Assembly: GCF_946479885.1 (NCBI RefSeq)
Contig: NZ_CAMLHM010000006.1
Span: forward strand, 47,064 to 111,063
Reading direction: 5' to 3'
Origin: an uncultured Devosia sp.
Lineage (GTDB): Bacteria > Pseudomonadota > Alphaproteobacteria > Rhizobiales > Devosiaceae
Length of the DNA: 64,000 nucleotides
Shown here: piece by piece, positions 33,109 to 41,882 of the stretch
How positions within the stretch are numbered: the first letter of the stretch is position 1
Layout: every line of letters starts with the position of its first letter
Notes under the pieces: generated by a model
Databases searched by the model: none
What the model was told of the DNA's origin: nothing
Seen by the model: the letters and a program-made list of their open reading frames with translations, nothing else
Translations under genes and position numbers: made by a program

Positions 33109-34338
33109 ATGATGCGTCGTCTACTCCTCCCCAGCTTCACCGCCCTGCTGCTGGTTTCGACCGCCCAGGCGCAGGAGCTCACCGCCGAAGTCGCCCATTC
33201 CTGGACCTCGGGCGGCGAAGCGGCTGCCGTCAAGGTCATCTCCGACGCCTTCACCGCCAAGGGCGGCAAATGGGTGGATTGGTCGGTGGCAGGCTTCGAG
33301 AATGCCAATGCCGCCTATGTCAGCCGGCTGCTCGCCGGCGATCCGCCGACCGCCAAGACCGCCGTTGCCGGTCCGGAGGTGACCGAACTGATTGCCCAGG
33401 GCCTGATGAACGACATCGACGCCGCCTTCCACCAGGCCGTTCCCGATGGGGTTGTGCCGCAGGTCGTGCTCGACGCCATCACCGTCGATGGCAAGGTCTA
33501 CATGGCCCCCACGGGCATCCATGCCGGCAACTGGATGTTCTATTCCAAGCCGGTCTTCGAGAAGGCCGGCATCAGCGAGGCCCCCAAGAGCTGGGATGAG
33601 TTCTTCGCGGCCATGGACAAGATCAAGGCGGCTGGGCTGACGCCCGTAGCCTGGGGTGGCCAGTCCTGGCAGGAGGGCATCGTGTTCCACGGCGTGGTGC
33701 TGTCGACCATCGGCAGCGACGCCTTCACCAAGCTCTATACCGACAAGGACCTCTCGGTCATTGACACGCCCGAATTCGCCCAGGCGGTCAGCACGTTCGG
33801 CCGGCTGCGCGACTATGTCGATGCCGGCGCACCTGGCCGCAACTGGAACGACGCCACCGCCATGGTGATCAAGGACGAAGCCGGCGTGCAGCTGCTCTCC
33901 GATTTCATCAAGGGCGAGTTCACCACGGCCGGCGAGGTCGCCGGCACCGATTACGGCTGCGCGCTGACACCAGGCACCGACTCCCTGATCGCGCTGGCCG
34001 ATGCCTTCACCTTCCCCAAGACCGGCAATGCCGACGAGGACAAGGCCCAGGCTCTGCTCGCCGAGGCCGTGCTCGATCCGGCGGTCCAGGCCCAGTTCTC
34101 CGTGATCAAGGGCTCGGTGCCGATCCGCACCGATGTCGATACGAGCGGCTTTGACAGCTGCGCCCAGGAGGCGATTGGCCTGGTCAAGGAAGACAAGCTC
34201 GTGCTCGACGCCGCCATGACCCTGTCGCCGGCCATCAATGGCGGCTTCAAGGATGCCATCGGCGCCTTCTTCGCCGACCCATCGATGAGCACTGAGACGT
34301 TCATCGAACAGTACAAGGCGGCCTTCGCCAATGGCTGA
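33109..34338 (+). CDS. Sugar ABC transporter substrate-binding protein (family 1, glucose/mannose-like)
   Basis: A 409-residue periplasmic binding protein with a signal peptide (LLLPSFTALLLVSTAQA, cleavage before QE). The mature start (EVAHSWTSGGEAAAVKVISD) resembles glucose/mannose-type binding proteins of the COG1653 group. AGGAAGG precedes the ATG. Two Cys in the C-terminal half may form a disulfide. The permease gene overlaps its end by 8 bp. Ligand not predictable; the neighbouring guanine deaminase raises the chance of an unusual glycoside. Confidence 0.9.
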   Translation: MMRRLLLPSFTALLLVSTAQAQELTAEVAHSWTSGGEAAAVKVISDAFTAKGGKWVDWSVAGFENANAAYVSRLLAGDPPTAKTAVAGPEVTELIAQGLMNDIDAAFHQAVPDGVVPQVVLDAITVDGKVYMAPTGIHAGNWMFYSKPVFEKAGISEAPKSWDEFFAAMDKIKAAGLTPVAWGGQSWQEGIVFHGVVLSTIGSDAFTKLYTDKDLSVIDTPEFAQAVSTFGRLRDYVDAGAPGRNWNDATAMVIKDEAGVQLLSDFIKGEFTTAGEVAGTDYGCALTPGTDSLIALADAFTFPKTGNADEDKAQALLAEAVLDPAVQAQFSVIKGSVPIRTDVDTSGFDSCAQEAIGLVKEDKLVLDAAMTLSPAINGGFKDAIGAFFADPSMSTETFIEQYKAAFANG

Positions 34339-35275
34339 CCTGCCGGCTGCGCGCTCCACTGCGTCCAGCCCGGCCCGATCTCGGGCAACCGGCGGCTTGC
34401 GGCTGCCGGTTGCCGCTCTCGCGGCGCTGGTCCCGGCCTGGCTGATCATCCTGCTCGTCTATCTGGGCACCACGATCTGGACGGTGCAGCTTTCGCTCAC
34501 CAACTCGCGCATGCTGCCCTCGAGCGAGTTTGCGGGTCTGGCGCAATACCAGCGCCTGTTCGGCACCGCGCGCTGGTCGATTTCCATTCAGAACCTGATC
34601 ACCTTCGGCATCGTCTATGTGCTGGGTGCGCTGGTGGTCGGCTCACTTCTTGCCATTGCCATCGATCGCCGGGTGCGGTTCGAGAGCATATGGCGCACCA
34701 TGTTTCTCTATCCCTACGCGCTCTCCTTCATCGTCACCGGCCTCATGTGGCAGTGGCTGATGAATCCCGAAATCGGCATCCAGGCCACGATGCGCGCGGC
34801 GGGTCTGGGTTGGTTCACCTTCGATTGGACCACCCGCGCGGATATGGCGATCTATGCGGTGGCGCTGGCCGGCATCTGGCAGAGTGCGGGCCTGGTCATG
34901 GTCCTGATACTGGCGGGACTCCGGGGCATCGATGCCGATCTCTGGCGCGCCACCCGCATCGAGGGCATCCCGATGTGGCGCACCTATCTCTCCATCGTGC
35001 TGCCCCAGCTTGGCCCATCGGTCGCCACCGCCTTCATGCTGCTCACCATGGGCGCGGTCCGCACCTTCGATCTGGTGGTGGCGCTGACCAATGGCGGCCC
35101 CGGCCAATCCACCGAAGTGCCGGCCAAGTTCATCATGGATAGCCTGTTCGCCCGCCAGGATCTGGGGCTGGCGACCGCCGGCGCCACGGTCATGCTGGTC
35201 ACCGTCATGGCGGTTGCCGTGCCCATTCTCTATGCGCGCGACATCTGGGCGCGCCGCAAGGCCGGGAGGCTTTGA
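34331..35275 (+). CDS. Sugar ABC transporter permease 1 (MalF type)
   Basis: A 314-residue membrane protein with six predicted transmembrane segments after a short cytoplasmic N-terminus. The EAA-type loop that contacts the ATPase reads RATRIEGIPMWRTYLSIVLP (about residue 200). FDLVVALTNGGPG is another conserved permease block. It overlaps the binding-protein gene by 8 bp and shares one base with the next permease gene. Confidence 0.92.
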   Translation: MADLPAARSTASSPARSRATGGLRLPVAALAALVPAWLIILLVYLGTTIWTVQLSLTNSRMLPSSEFAGLAQYQRLFGTARWSISIQNLITFGIVYVLGALVVGSLLAIAIDRRVRFESIWRTMFLYPYALSFIVTGLMWQWLMNPEIGIQATMRAAGLGWFTFDWTTRADMAIYAVALAGIWQSAGLVMVLILAGLRGIDADLWRATRIEGIPMWRTYLSIVLPQLGPSVATAFMLLTMGAVRTFDLVVALTNGGPGQSTEVPAKFIMDSLFARQDLGLATAGATVMLVTVMAVAVPILYARDIWARRKAGRL

Positions 35276-36168
35276 TGCACGATCCGTTCCCGCAGCAAGC
35301 GCGTGGCCCGCGGCCGCAGGGGCTGACCCTGCCGCGTATCGGGCTTTACGCCTTCATGGTCGTGGCGGCGCTGTTCTTCCTCCTGCCGGCCTATGTGATG
35401 CTCATGACCTCGTTCAAGAGCATGGACGAGATCCGCTCGGCGCAGATCTTCGCCTTTCCCCACGCGCTGGATTGGTCGGCCTGGATCACGGCCTGGTCGA
35501 GCGCCTGCGCCGGGGTCAATTGCGATGGCGTCAGCGTCGGCTTCTGGAACTCGGTCAAGATCACCGTGCCGGCCACTGTTCTGTCGGTGCTGCTGGGTGC
35601 CGTCACCGGCTATGCACTCTCCTTCTGGCGGCCGCCCGGTTCCAAGCTGCTGTTTGCCGCCATCACCATAGGCGGCTTCATTCCGCTGCAGATTTTCCTC
35701 TTTCCCATGGTGCGGGGCACGGCGGCGCTGGGGCTCTACAATTCGCTGGCCGGCATCGTGCTGGTCCATGTCGTCTTCGGGCTGCCGCTGACGACCCTGT
35801 TGTTCCGCAATTACTACGCCGCCATCCCGGTGGAGCTGTTCAAGGCGGCGCGGGTCGATGGCGCCGGCTTCTGGCGCATTTTTGTCTCGCTGATGCTGCC
35901 GCTATCGCTGCCCATGCTGGTGGTTGCCGGGTTGATGCAGATGACGGGCATCTGGAATGACTTCCTGCTCGGCCTGGTCTTTGCCGGGCGCGACAATCTC
36001 CCCATGACCGTGCAGCTCAACAACATCGTCACCACCACCACCGGCCAGCGCGAATACAATGTGCATATGGCCGCCACGGTACTGACGGCGCTGGTGCCGC
36101 TGGCCGCCTATTTTGTCTCCGGCCGCTGGTTCGTCCGCGGCATCACTGCCGGTTCCGTCAAAGGTTGA
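35275..36168 (+). CDS. Sugar ABC transporter permease 2 (MalG type)
   Basis: A 297-residue permease with six transmembrane segments. The family blocks LPAYVMLMTSFKSMDEI and the EAA loop KAARVDGAGFWRIFVSLMLP are visible. It pairs with the preceding permease. The ATG is at the TGATG junction with the previous stop codon, so translation is coupled. The ATPase gene follows after 4 bp. Confidence 0.92.
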   Translation: MHDPFPQQARGPRPQGLTLPRIGLYAFMVVAALFFLLPAYVMLMTSFKSMDEIRSAQIFAFPHALDWSAWITAWSSACAGVNCDGVSVGFWNSVKITVPATVLSVLLGAVTGYALSFWRPPGSKLLFAAITIGGFIPLQIFLFPMVRGTAALGLYNSLAGIVLVHVVFGLPLTTLLFRNYYAAIPVELFKAARVDGAGFWRIFVSLMLPLSLPMLVVAGLMQMTGIWNDFLLGLVFAGRDNLPMTVQLNNIVTTTTGQREYNVHMAATVLTALVPLAAYFVSGRWFVRGITAGSVKG

Positions 36169-36172
36169 TCCC

Positions 36173-37261
36173 ATGCCCGTTCCCGTCTCGCTGCGCGCCA
36201 TCGATATCGGCTACGGCACCACCGCCGTGGTCAAGAATCTTGATCTCGAGGTGACGCCCGGCGAATTCCTGGTGCTGCTCGGGCCGTCGGGCTGCGGCAA
36301 GTCCACCCTGCTCAATGCCATTGCCGGTCTCACCGATCTCGCCGACGGGGAGATCTGGATCGGCGGGCGCAACGTCACCTGGGCCGATCCCAAGGATCGG
36401 GGCATCGGCATGGTGTTCCAGTCCTATGCGCTCTATCCCAATATGGACGTGGAGAAGAACCTGAGCTTCGGCCTCATGGTCGCCGGCGTCCCCAAGGACG
36501 AAATCGCCCGCCGGGTCAAACGCGCCTCGGCGATCCTGCAGCTTGACGACTATCTCAAGCGGCGTCCCTCGGCGCTGTCTGGCGGCCAGCGCCAGCGCGT
36601 CGCCATTGGCCGGGCCCTAGTGCGCGATGTCGACATCTTCCTCTTCGACGAACCGCTGTCCAATCTTGATGCCAAGCTGCGGACCGAACTCCGGGTCGAG
36701 ATCAAGAGGCTGCACCAGGAGCTGGGCAGCACCATGATCTATGTGACCCATGACCAGGTGGAGGCCATGACGCTGGCCGACCGTATCGCCATCATGCGCG
36801 ACGGGGTGATCCAGCAGCTCGCCAGCCCCAGGGAAATCTACCACCGGCCGGCAAACCTGTTCGTTGCCGGCTTTATCGGCTCACCGGCCATGAACCTTGT
36901 CGAGGGCATGCTGCGCCATGACGGCGAGCGTACCGAGTTCGGCTCGGAGCTGGTTTCGGCAGACCTTTCGAACTACGATTTCGCCGCCGCGCCGCTCAAG
37001 GGTGATCGGGCCGTCATTGCCGGTCTCCGCCCCGAGCAGGTCACCCTAGAGCGCGGAACGGGCCTGCCTGAAGTCACTGCAATTGTCAGCGTCGTCGAGG
37101 CCATGGGGCCCGACACCGTCCTCTGGTGCACGGTCGGCAACGCCACGCTCAGCCTCAGGATGCCCGGCGACTTTACCGGGCATCCTGGCGATCGTCTCGT
37201 GCTGGGGCTGGATCTGGCGCGGGCCTCCCTGTTCGACAAAGCAACCGGCGCGCGACTGTAG
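36173..37261 (+). CDS. Sugar ABC transporter ATP-binding protein (UgpC/MalK type)
   Basis: A 362-residue ATPase. Walker A is GPSGCGKST, the signature ALSGGQRQRVAIGRAL, Walker B IFLFDEPLSNLD and the switch His lies in YVTHDQVEAM. The C-terminal third is the OB-fold regulatory domain of the CUT1 group (GLRPEQVTL). It completes the uptake system of the LacI-linked cluster. Confidence 0.94.
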   Translation: MPVPVSLRAIDIGYGTTAVVKNLDLEVTPGEFLVLLGPSGCGKSTLLNAIAGLTDLADGEIWIGGRNVTWADPKDRGIGMVFQSYALYPNMDVEKNLSFGLMVAGVPKDEIARRVKRASAILQLDDYLKRRPSALSGGQRQRVAIGRALVRDVDIFLFDEPLSNLDAKLRTELRVEIKRLHQELGSTMIYVTHDQVEAMTLADRIAIMRDGVIQQLASPREIYHRPANLFVAGFIGSPAMNLVEGMLRHDGERTEFGSELVSADLSNYDFAAAPLKGDRAVIAGLRPEQVTLERGTGLPEVTAIVSVVEAMGPDTVLWCTVGNATLSLRMPGDFTGHPGDRLVLGLDLARASLFDKATGARL

Positions 37262-37357
37262 CGACGCCGGATATCCAGATTGAGCGCTTGGCCTCCCTTG
37301 CCTGTTACCCGCTAACACCAGCGGGGCAGGGTCACGCTGACGTCAGTCAATTTGCTA

Positions 37358-37374
37358 TTGCGAATGATTTGCAA
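37358..37374. promoter_or_regulatory. Fur/Mur-like operator before the manganese transporter operon
   Basis: TTGCGAATGATTTGCAA is an inverted repeat, TTGCnAAT-G-ATTnGCAA, centred 47 bp before the sitA start codon. It resembles the Mur-responsive sites in front of rhizobial sitABCD operons. Confidence 0.65.
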
Positions 37375-37412
37375 CTGCACTATTGAATTCTCGTCCTGAT
37401 TTGGAGTGCGCG

Positions 37413-38303
37413 ATGCATCGCAGCCTGTTTTCCGCTCTTGCCCTGTCCGTCGTATTGTTCGCGCCCATCCCTGCCTCCGCCCAGGATCGTCTCAAGGCCG
37501 TAACCACCTTCACCATCATCGCCGACATGGCGCAGAATGTGGCGGGCGATGCCGCCGACGTCGTGTCGATCACCAAGCCCGGCGCCGAGATCCACAATTA
37601 CCAGCCCACCCCCGGCGACCTCATCGCCGCTCAGGATGCCGATCTGATCCTGTGGAACGGGCTCAACCTCGAACAATGGTACGAGCAGTTCCTCAGCAAT
37701 CTGGGGGACGTGCCATCAGTGGTGGTCACCGAGGGCGTCGAGCCCATGGGCATCGGCGAAGGCCCCTATGCCGGCAAGCCCAACCCGCATGCCTGGATGT
37801 CGCCCGACAATGCGCTGATCTATGTCGAGAATATCCGCAAGGCCTTCGTCGCCGCCGATCCGGCCAATGAAGCGGCTTACAACGCCAATGCCGCGGCCTA
37901 TTCGGCCCAGATCACCGCCACCGTTGCACCCATCCGCGCCGCACTCGAGGCCATCCCCGCCGAGCGCCGCTGGCTGGCGACCTCAGAAGGCGCCTTCAGC
38001 TATCTGACCCGCGATTTCGGCCTCAAGGAACTCTACCTCTGGCCCATCAATGCCGACCAGCAGGGCACCCCGCAGCAGGTGCGCCACGTCATCGATGAGG
38101 TGCGCGCCAACAACGTCCCGGCCATCTTCTCGGAATCGACCATTTCGTCCAAGCCGGCCGAGCAGGTCGCCCGCGAAACCGGCATCAAGTATGGCGGCGT
38201 GCTCTATGTGGATTCGCTCTCGGAACCCGATGGTCCGGTGCCGACTTACCTCGATCTGCTCTCGGTCACCACAAGCACCATCGTACAAGGTCTCACCCCA
38301 TGA
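37413..38303 (+). CDS. sitA: Manganese/iron ABC transporter substrate-binding protein
   Basis: A 296-residue cluster A-I metal-binding protein with a signal peptide ([18 protein letters not shown]). Candidate metal ligands are His in [11 protein letters not shown], His in [10 protein letters not shown], Glu in TSEGAFSYL and an acidic residue in [10 protein letters not shown], the His/His/Glu/Asp-Glu layout of manganese-iron binders such as SitA and PsaA. The absence of a His-rich loop argues against zinc. GGAG precedes the ATG. First gene of a four-gene operon. Confidence 0.88.
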   Translation: MHRSLFSALALSVVLFAPIPASAQDRLKAVTTFTIIADMAQNVAGDAADVVSITKPGAEIHNYQPTPGDLIAAQDADLILWNGLNLEQWYEQFLSNLGDVPSVVVTEGVEPMGIGEGPYAGKPNPHAWMSPDNALIYVENIRKAFVAADPANEAAYNANAAAYSAQITATVAPIRAALEAIPAERRWLATSEGAFSYLTRDFGLKELYLWPINADQQGTPQQVRHVIDEVRANNVPAIFSESTISSKPAEQVARETGIKYGGVLYVDSLSEPDGPVPTYLDLLSVTTSTIVQGLTP

Positions 38304-39181
38304 ACGATACGTCCGCGCCGGGCCTTGCCGTCAGCGACATCACCGTCGCCTATCGCAACGGCACCACCGCCATCAAGCATGCCAGCTTCACCATTCCGCG
38401 CGGCTCCATCACCGCCTTGGTGGGCGTCAACGGCTCGGGCAAGTCGACCCTATTCAAGGCCATCATGGGCTTTGTGCCCCTGGCGGGCGGGTCGGTCGAT
38501 ATCCTGGGCATTCCCGGCAAGCTGGCGCTCAAGCGCAATCTCGTCGCCTATGTGCCGCAATCTGAAGACGTCGACTGGAACTTCCCCGTGCTGGTCGAAG
38601 ACGTGGTGATGATGGGCCGCTATGGCCACATGAACATGCTGCGCCGCCCCCGCCCTGTTGACCACCAGATGGTCACCTCGGCCCTTGAGCGCGTCAACAT
38701 GCTCGACTTCCGCCATCGCCAGATCGGCGAGCTCTCCGGCGGCCAGAAGAAGCGCGTCTTCCTCGCCCGGGCGCTGGCGCAGGAGGGGCAGGTGATCCTG
38801 CTCGACGAGCCGTTTACCGGCGTCGACGTCAAGACCGAGGATGCCATCGTCGCCCTGCTGCGCGCCTTGCGCGACGAAGGCAAGGTCATGCTGGTTTCGA
38901 CCCACAATCTGGGCTCGGTCCCCGAATTCTGCGATCGCACCGTCTTGGTCAAGGGCACCGTGCTGGCTTCCGGCCCGACCTCGGAAATCTTCACCCGCGA
39001 ATGGCTCGAAATCACCTTTGGCGGCGCCCTGCGCCACTTCGTCCTTGCTGGGGCAGGGCTCCACGATGACGACGACCCGCGCCACATCTCGGTGCTGACC
39101 GACGATGAACGCCCGCTCGTCATGTATGGCGAAAAGGGCAAGATGACCACCAAGCAGTCCGATCCGGTGGACGGCCAATGA
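38300..39181 (+). CDS. sitB: Manganese/iron ABC transporter ATP-binding protein
   Basis: A 293-residue ATPase. Walker [11 protein letters not shown]-loop in [14 protein letters not shown], signature [16 protein letters not shown], Walker [12 protein letters not shown] and His in VSTHNLGSV. The [12 protein letters not shown] segment is typical of manganese/zinc systems. A C-terminal tail after residue 245 is longer than usual and acidic. Overlaps sitA and sitC by four bases each. Confidence 0.92.
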   Translation: MNDTSAPGLAVSDITVAYRNGTTAIKHASFTIPRGSITALVGVNGSGKSTLFKAIMGFVPLAGGSVDILGIPGKLALKRNLVAYVPQSEDVDWNFPVLVEDVVMMGRYGHMNMLRRPRPVDHQMVTSALERVNMLDFRHRQIGELSGGQKKRVFLARALAQEGQVILLDEPFTGVDVKTEDAIVALLRALRDEGKVMLVSTHNLGSVPEFCDRTVLVKGTVLASGPTSEIFTREWLEITFGGALRHFVLAGAGLHDDDDPRHISVLTDDERPLVMYGEKGKMTTKQSDPVDGQ

Positions 39182-40032
39182 TCGACACCCTGCTGCTGCC
39201 CTTCTCCTACGGCTACATGATCAACGCCATCTGGGTCTCGGCCCTGGTGGGCGGCGTCTGCGCCTTCCTCTCGGCCTATCTCATGCTCAAGGGCTGGTCG
39301 CTGATCGGCGATGCGCTGAGCCATTCAATCGTCCCCGGCGTGGCCGGCGCCTATATGCTGGGCCTGCCCTTTTCCATCGGCGCCTTCTTCTCGGGTGGCC
39401 TCGCGGCCGGCGCCATGCTGTTTCTCACCCAGCGCACCAAGCTCAAGGAAGATGCGGTCATCGGGCTCATCTTCACCGCCTTTTTCGGCCTGGGCCTGTT
39501 CATGATCTCGCTGTCGCCGACCTCGGTGAACATCCAGACCATCGTCATGGGCAATATCCTGGCCGTCACCCCCGAGGATACGCTGCAACTCGTCATCATC
39601 GCGGTGGTGACGCTGGCCATCATGCTGGTGATCTGGAAGGACCTCATGGTCACCTTCTTCGACGAAAGCCATGCCCGCTCCATCGGCCTCAATCCGCCCG
39701 TGCTGCGGGTCATCTTCTTCACCTTGCTGGCCGCCTGCACAGTTGCCGCCATGCAGACCGTCGGCGCCTTCCTCGTCATCGCCATGGTGGTGACCCCCGG
39801 CGCCACCGCTTACCTGCTCACCGACCGCTTCCCGCGCCTCATCCTCATCGCTATCGCCGTCGGCGCGCTGTCGAGCCTGGTCGGCGCCTACATCTCCTTC
39901 TTCCTCGATGGCGCCACCGGCGGCGTCATCGTGGTGCTGCAGACCGCGGTCTTCCTCCTCGCCTTCGTCTTTGCCCCCAAGCATGGCCTCCTCGCCAACA
40001 GGCGCCGCGCGGCCGAGGAGATCGCTTCGTGA
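39178..40032 (+). CDS. sitC: Manganese/iron ABC transporter permease
   Basis: A 284-residue ABC-3 family permease with about eight or nine hydrophobic segments. The conserved [20 protein letters not shown] near residue 40 and [16 protein letters not shown] near 160 mark metal-chelate permeases. Overlaps sitB and sitD by four bases each. Confidence 0.92.
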   Translation: MIDTLLLPFSYGYMINAIWVSALVGGVCAFLSAYLMLKGWSLIGDALSHSIVPGVAGAYMLGLPFSIGAFFSGGLAAGAMLFLTQRTKLKEDAVIGLIFTAFFGLGLFMISLSPTSVNIQTIVMGNILAVTPEDTLQLVIIAVVTLAIMLVIWKDLMVTFFDESHARSIGLNPPVLRVIFFTLLAACTVAAMQTVGAFLVIAMVVTPGATAYLLTDRFPRLILIAIAVGALSSLVGAYISFFLDGATGGVIVVLQTAVFLLAFVFAPKHGLLANRRRAAEEIAS

Positions 40033-40868
40033 CCGAGTTCCTGACTTACGCGCTCTGGCCGTTCCAGTTCCCGTTCATGACCTCGGCCATGGCCATCGCG
40101 GTCATGGTGGCGATCCCCACGGCTTTGCTGAGCTGCTTCCTCGTGCTCAAGGGCTGGTCGCTGATGGGCGATGCCATCTCCCATGCCGTGCTGCCCGGCG
40201 TGGTACTGGCCTATATCGTGGGCATACCCCTGGGCATCGGCGCCTTCGCCGCCGGCATGACCTGCGCCCTCTCGGTCGGCTACCTCAAGCAAAATTCCCG
40301 CATCAAGGAAGATACGGTGATGGGCGTGGTCTTTGCCGGCCTCTTTGGCCTCGGCATCGTGCTCTACACCTCCATCGAGACCGATGTGCATCTCGACCAC
40401 ATCCTGTTCGGCGACATCCTGGGCGTCTCGCCCGCCGACCTTGTTCAGACCGGCATCATCGCCCTGGTGGTCACATCAATCGTTCTCGCCAAATGGCGCG
40501 ATCTGCTGCTCTTCACCTTCGATCCGCAGCAGGCCGGCGCCATCGGCCTGCCGGTGCGCTGGCTGCATTATGGCCTGCTGGCTCTGCTGTCGCTGACCAT
40601 CGTCGCGGCCCTCACTGCCGTGGGCATCGTGCTGGTCATCGCCCTGCTCGTCGCCCCCGGCGCCATCGCCTATCTCATCAGCAGGCGCTTCGCCCCCATG
40701 ATGCTGATCGCGGTCACCGTGTCGGTGGTGAGCTCCCTTGTCGGCATCTATCTCAGCTTCTTCATCGATTCCGCCCCCGCCCCGACCATTGTCCTGCTGA
40801 TGAGCGCGACCTTTGTCGTGACCTTCCTCGTCACCACCATGCGACGGCCAGCCGAGGTGGTCGCCTAG
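40029..40868 (+). CDS. sitD: Manganese/iron ABC transporter second permease
   Basis: A 279-residue ABC-3 permease paralogous to sitC (SLMGDAISHAVLPGVVLAYI). Two permease genes in one operon are characteristic of SitABCD systems and distinguish it from ZnuABC. It ends the operon; a LysR gene follows. Confidence 0.92.
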   Translation: MTEFLTYALWPFQFPFMTSAMAIAVMVAIPTALLSCFLVLKGWSLMGDAISHAVLPGVVLAYIVGIPLGIGAFAAGMTCALSVGYLKQNSRIKEDTVMGVVFAGLFGLGIVLYTSIETDVHLDHILFGDILGVSPADLVQTGIIALVVTSIVLAKWRDLLLFTFDPQQAGAIGLPVRWLHYGLLALLSLTIVAALTAVGIVLVIALLVAPGAIAYLISRRFAPMMLIAVTVSVVSSLVGIYLSFFIDSAPAPTIVLLMSATFVVTFLVTTMRRPAEVVA

Positions 40869-40906
40869 CCGCCGTTCCGACCTTCCCCATTGCTATTGTC
40901 GATGTT

Positions 40907-40938
40907 ACGCTTGGATTTTGCAGCATATTTTCAAGCGT
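40907..40938. promoter_or_regulatory. Inverted repeat before the LysR gene
   Basis: ACGCTTG and CAAGCGT, 18 bp apart, lie 15 bp before the LysR start codon. It could be an autoregulatory site or part of the promoter. Weak evidence. Confidence 0.3.
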
Positions 40939-40952
40939 CATAAGCCAAACCG

Positions 40953-41882
40953 ATGGACCTCGATCAGCTTCGCACCTTTGACCGCATCGTGCGGGACCAG
41001 AGCTTCACCCGGGCGGCAGCCTATCTCAACATCACCCAGGCGACCGCCTCGATGCGCATCCGGGCGCTCGAAAACCTGCTCGGGGTCACCCTGTTCCAGC
41101 GCGGCCGGACCGTGACGCTGACCGACCAGGGCATGACCTTCCTGCCCTTTGCCCGGCGCATCATCGGCACGGCCCAGGAGGGCCGCGAGGCCCTGCGCCG
41201 CGTCGAGCGCGGCCGCATCGCCATCGCCTCGCTGCGCAGTCTCGTTTCCCCGCTGATCACCGAGCCGCTGCTGCGCTTCCAGGAAAAATATCCCGGCGTC
41301 GATGTGGTGGTGAACGAAGGTCGCCAGGCGCAGATCGTCGCCATGCTGCATGAGCGCGATGTGGAAATGGGCGTCCTCTGCTGGCCCAATCTCGATCCGC
41401 TGGTGGTGGATCTGGTGCCGCTGCTGATCATGCGCGAACGCGTGCCGCTGGTCGTGGCGCCCGAAATCGCCGCCCAGCTCTCGGCCCAGCCCTCCATCGA
41501 GGAGGTGCTGGCCTTGGTGCCGCGCGTCATCTCGCTGCGCTGGTGGCAGGCCGAACCCGAAACCGCCGCCGCCCTGGTGCGGCTGGCCAAGACCAGCGTC
41601 GAATTGCCCACCGGCCCGGCGCGGCGGCTGGCCATCAAGGGGCAGGGCCTCGGCTTCTTCGTCAATTCGGCGGTGGCCGATGATGTGAAGGCCGGACGGC
41701 TGGTCGAGATCGCGCCAACCAATTTCGAACCGCTGCATCGCGATACGGCCATGGTGGTGCGCTCGATGACGGCCCTGGACCGCGACATGCTGGCCGATTT
41801 CGTGCGCGAGATCGCCCGCGAATGCGAAAGCGTCGGGATTATCCTCGACAACAGGCTCGATGCTCTCAAGGGCGCCGCATGA
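40953..41882 (+). CDS. LysR family transcriptional regulator
   Basis: A 309-residue LysR regulator. The winged HTH is at residues 3-60 (LRTFDRIVRDQSFTRAAAYL then ITQATASMRIRALEN), followed by the effector-binding domain. It overlaps the downstream GMC oxidoreductase gene by four bases in the same direction, rather than being divergent from it, so regulator and target are probably co-transcribed and self-controlled. Confidence 0.92.
   Translation: MDLDQLRTFDRIVRDQSFTRAAAYLNITQATASMRIRALENLLGVTLFQRGRTVTLTDQGMTFLPFARRIIGTAQEGREALRRVERGRIAIASLRSLVSPLITEPLLRFQEKYPGVDVVVNEGRQAQIVAMLHERDVEMGVLCWPNLDPLVVDLVPLLIMRERVPLVVAPEIAAQLSAQPSIEEVLALVPRVISLRWWQAEPETAAALVRLAKTSVELPTGPARRLAIKGQGLGFFVNSAVADDVKAGRLVEIAPTNFEPLHRDTAMVVRSMTALDRDMLADFVREIARECESVGIILDNRLDALKGAA

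Noticed and set aside
37413..40868. Reading the metal transporter as ZnuABC (zinc)
   Set aside because: The operon has two permease genes, the binding protein lacks a His-rich loop, and the upstream box resembles Mur rather than Zur sites.
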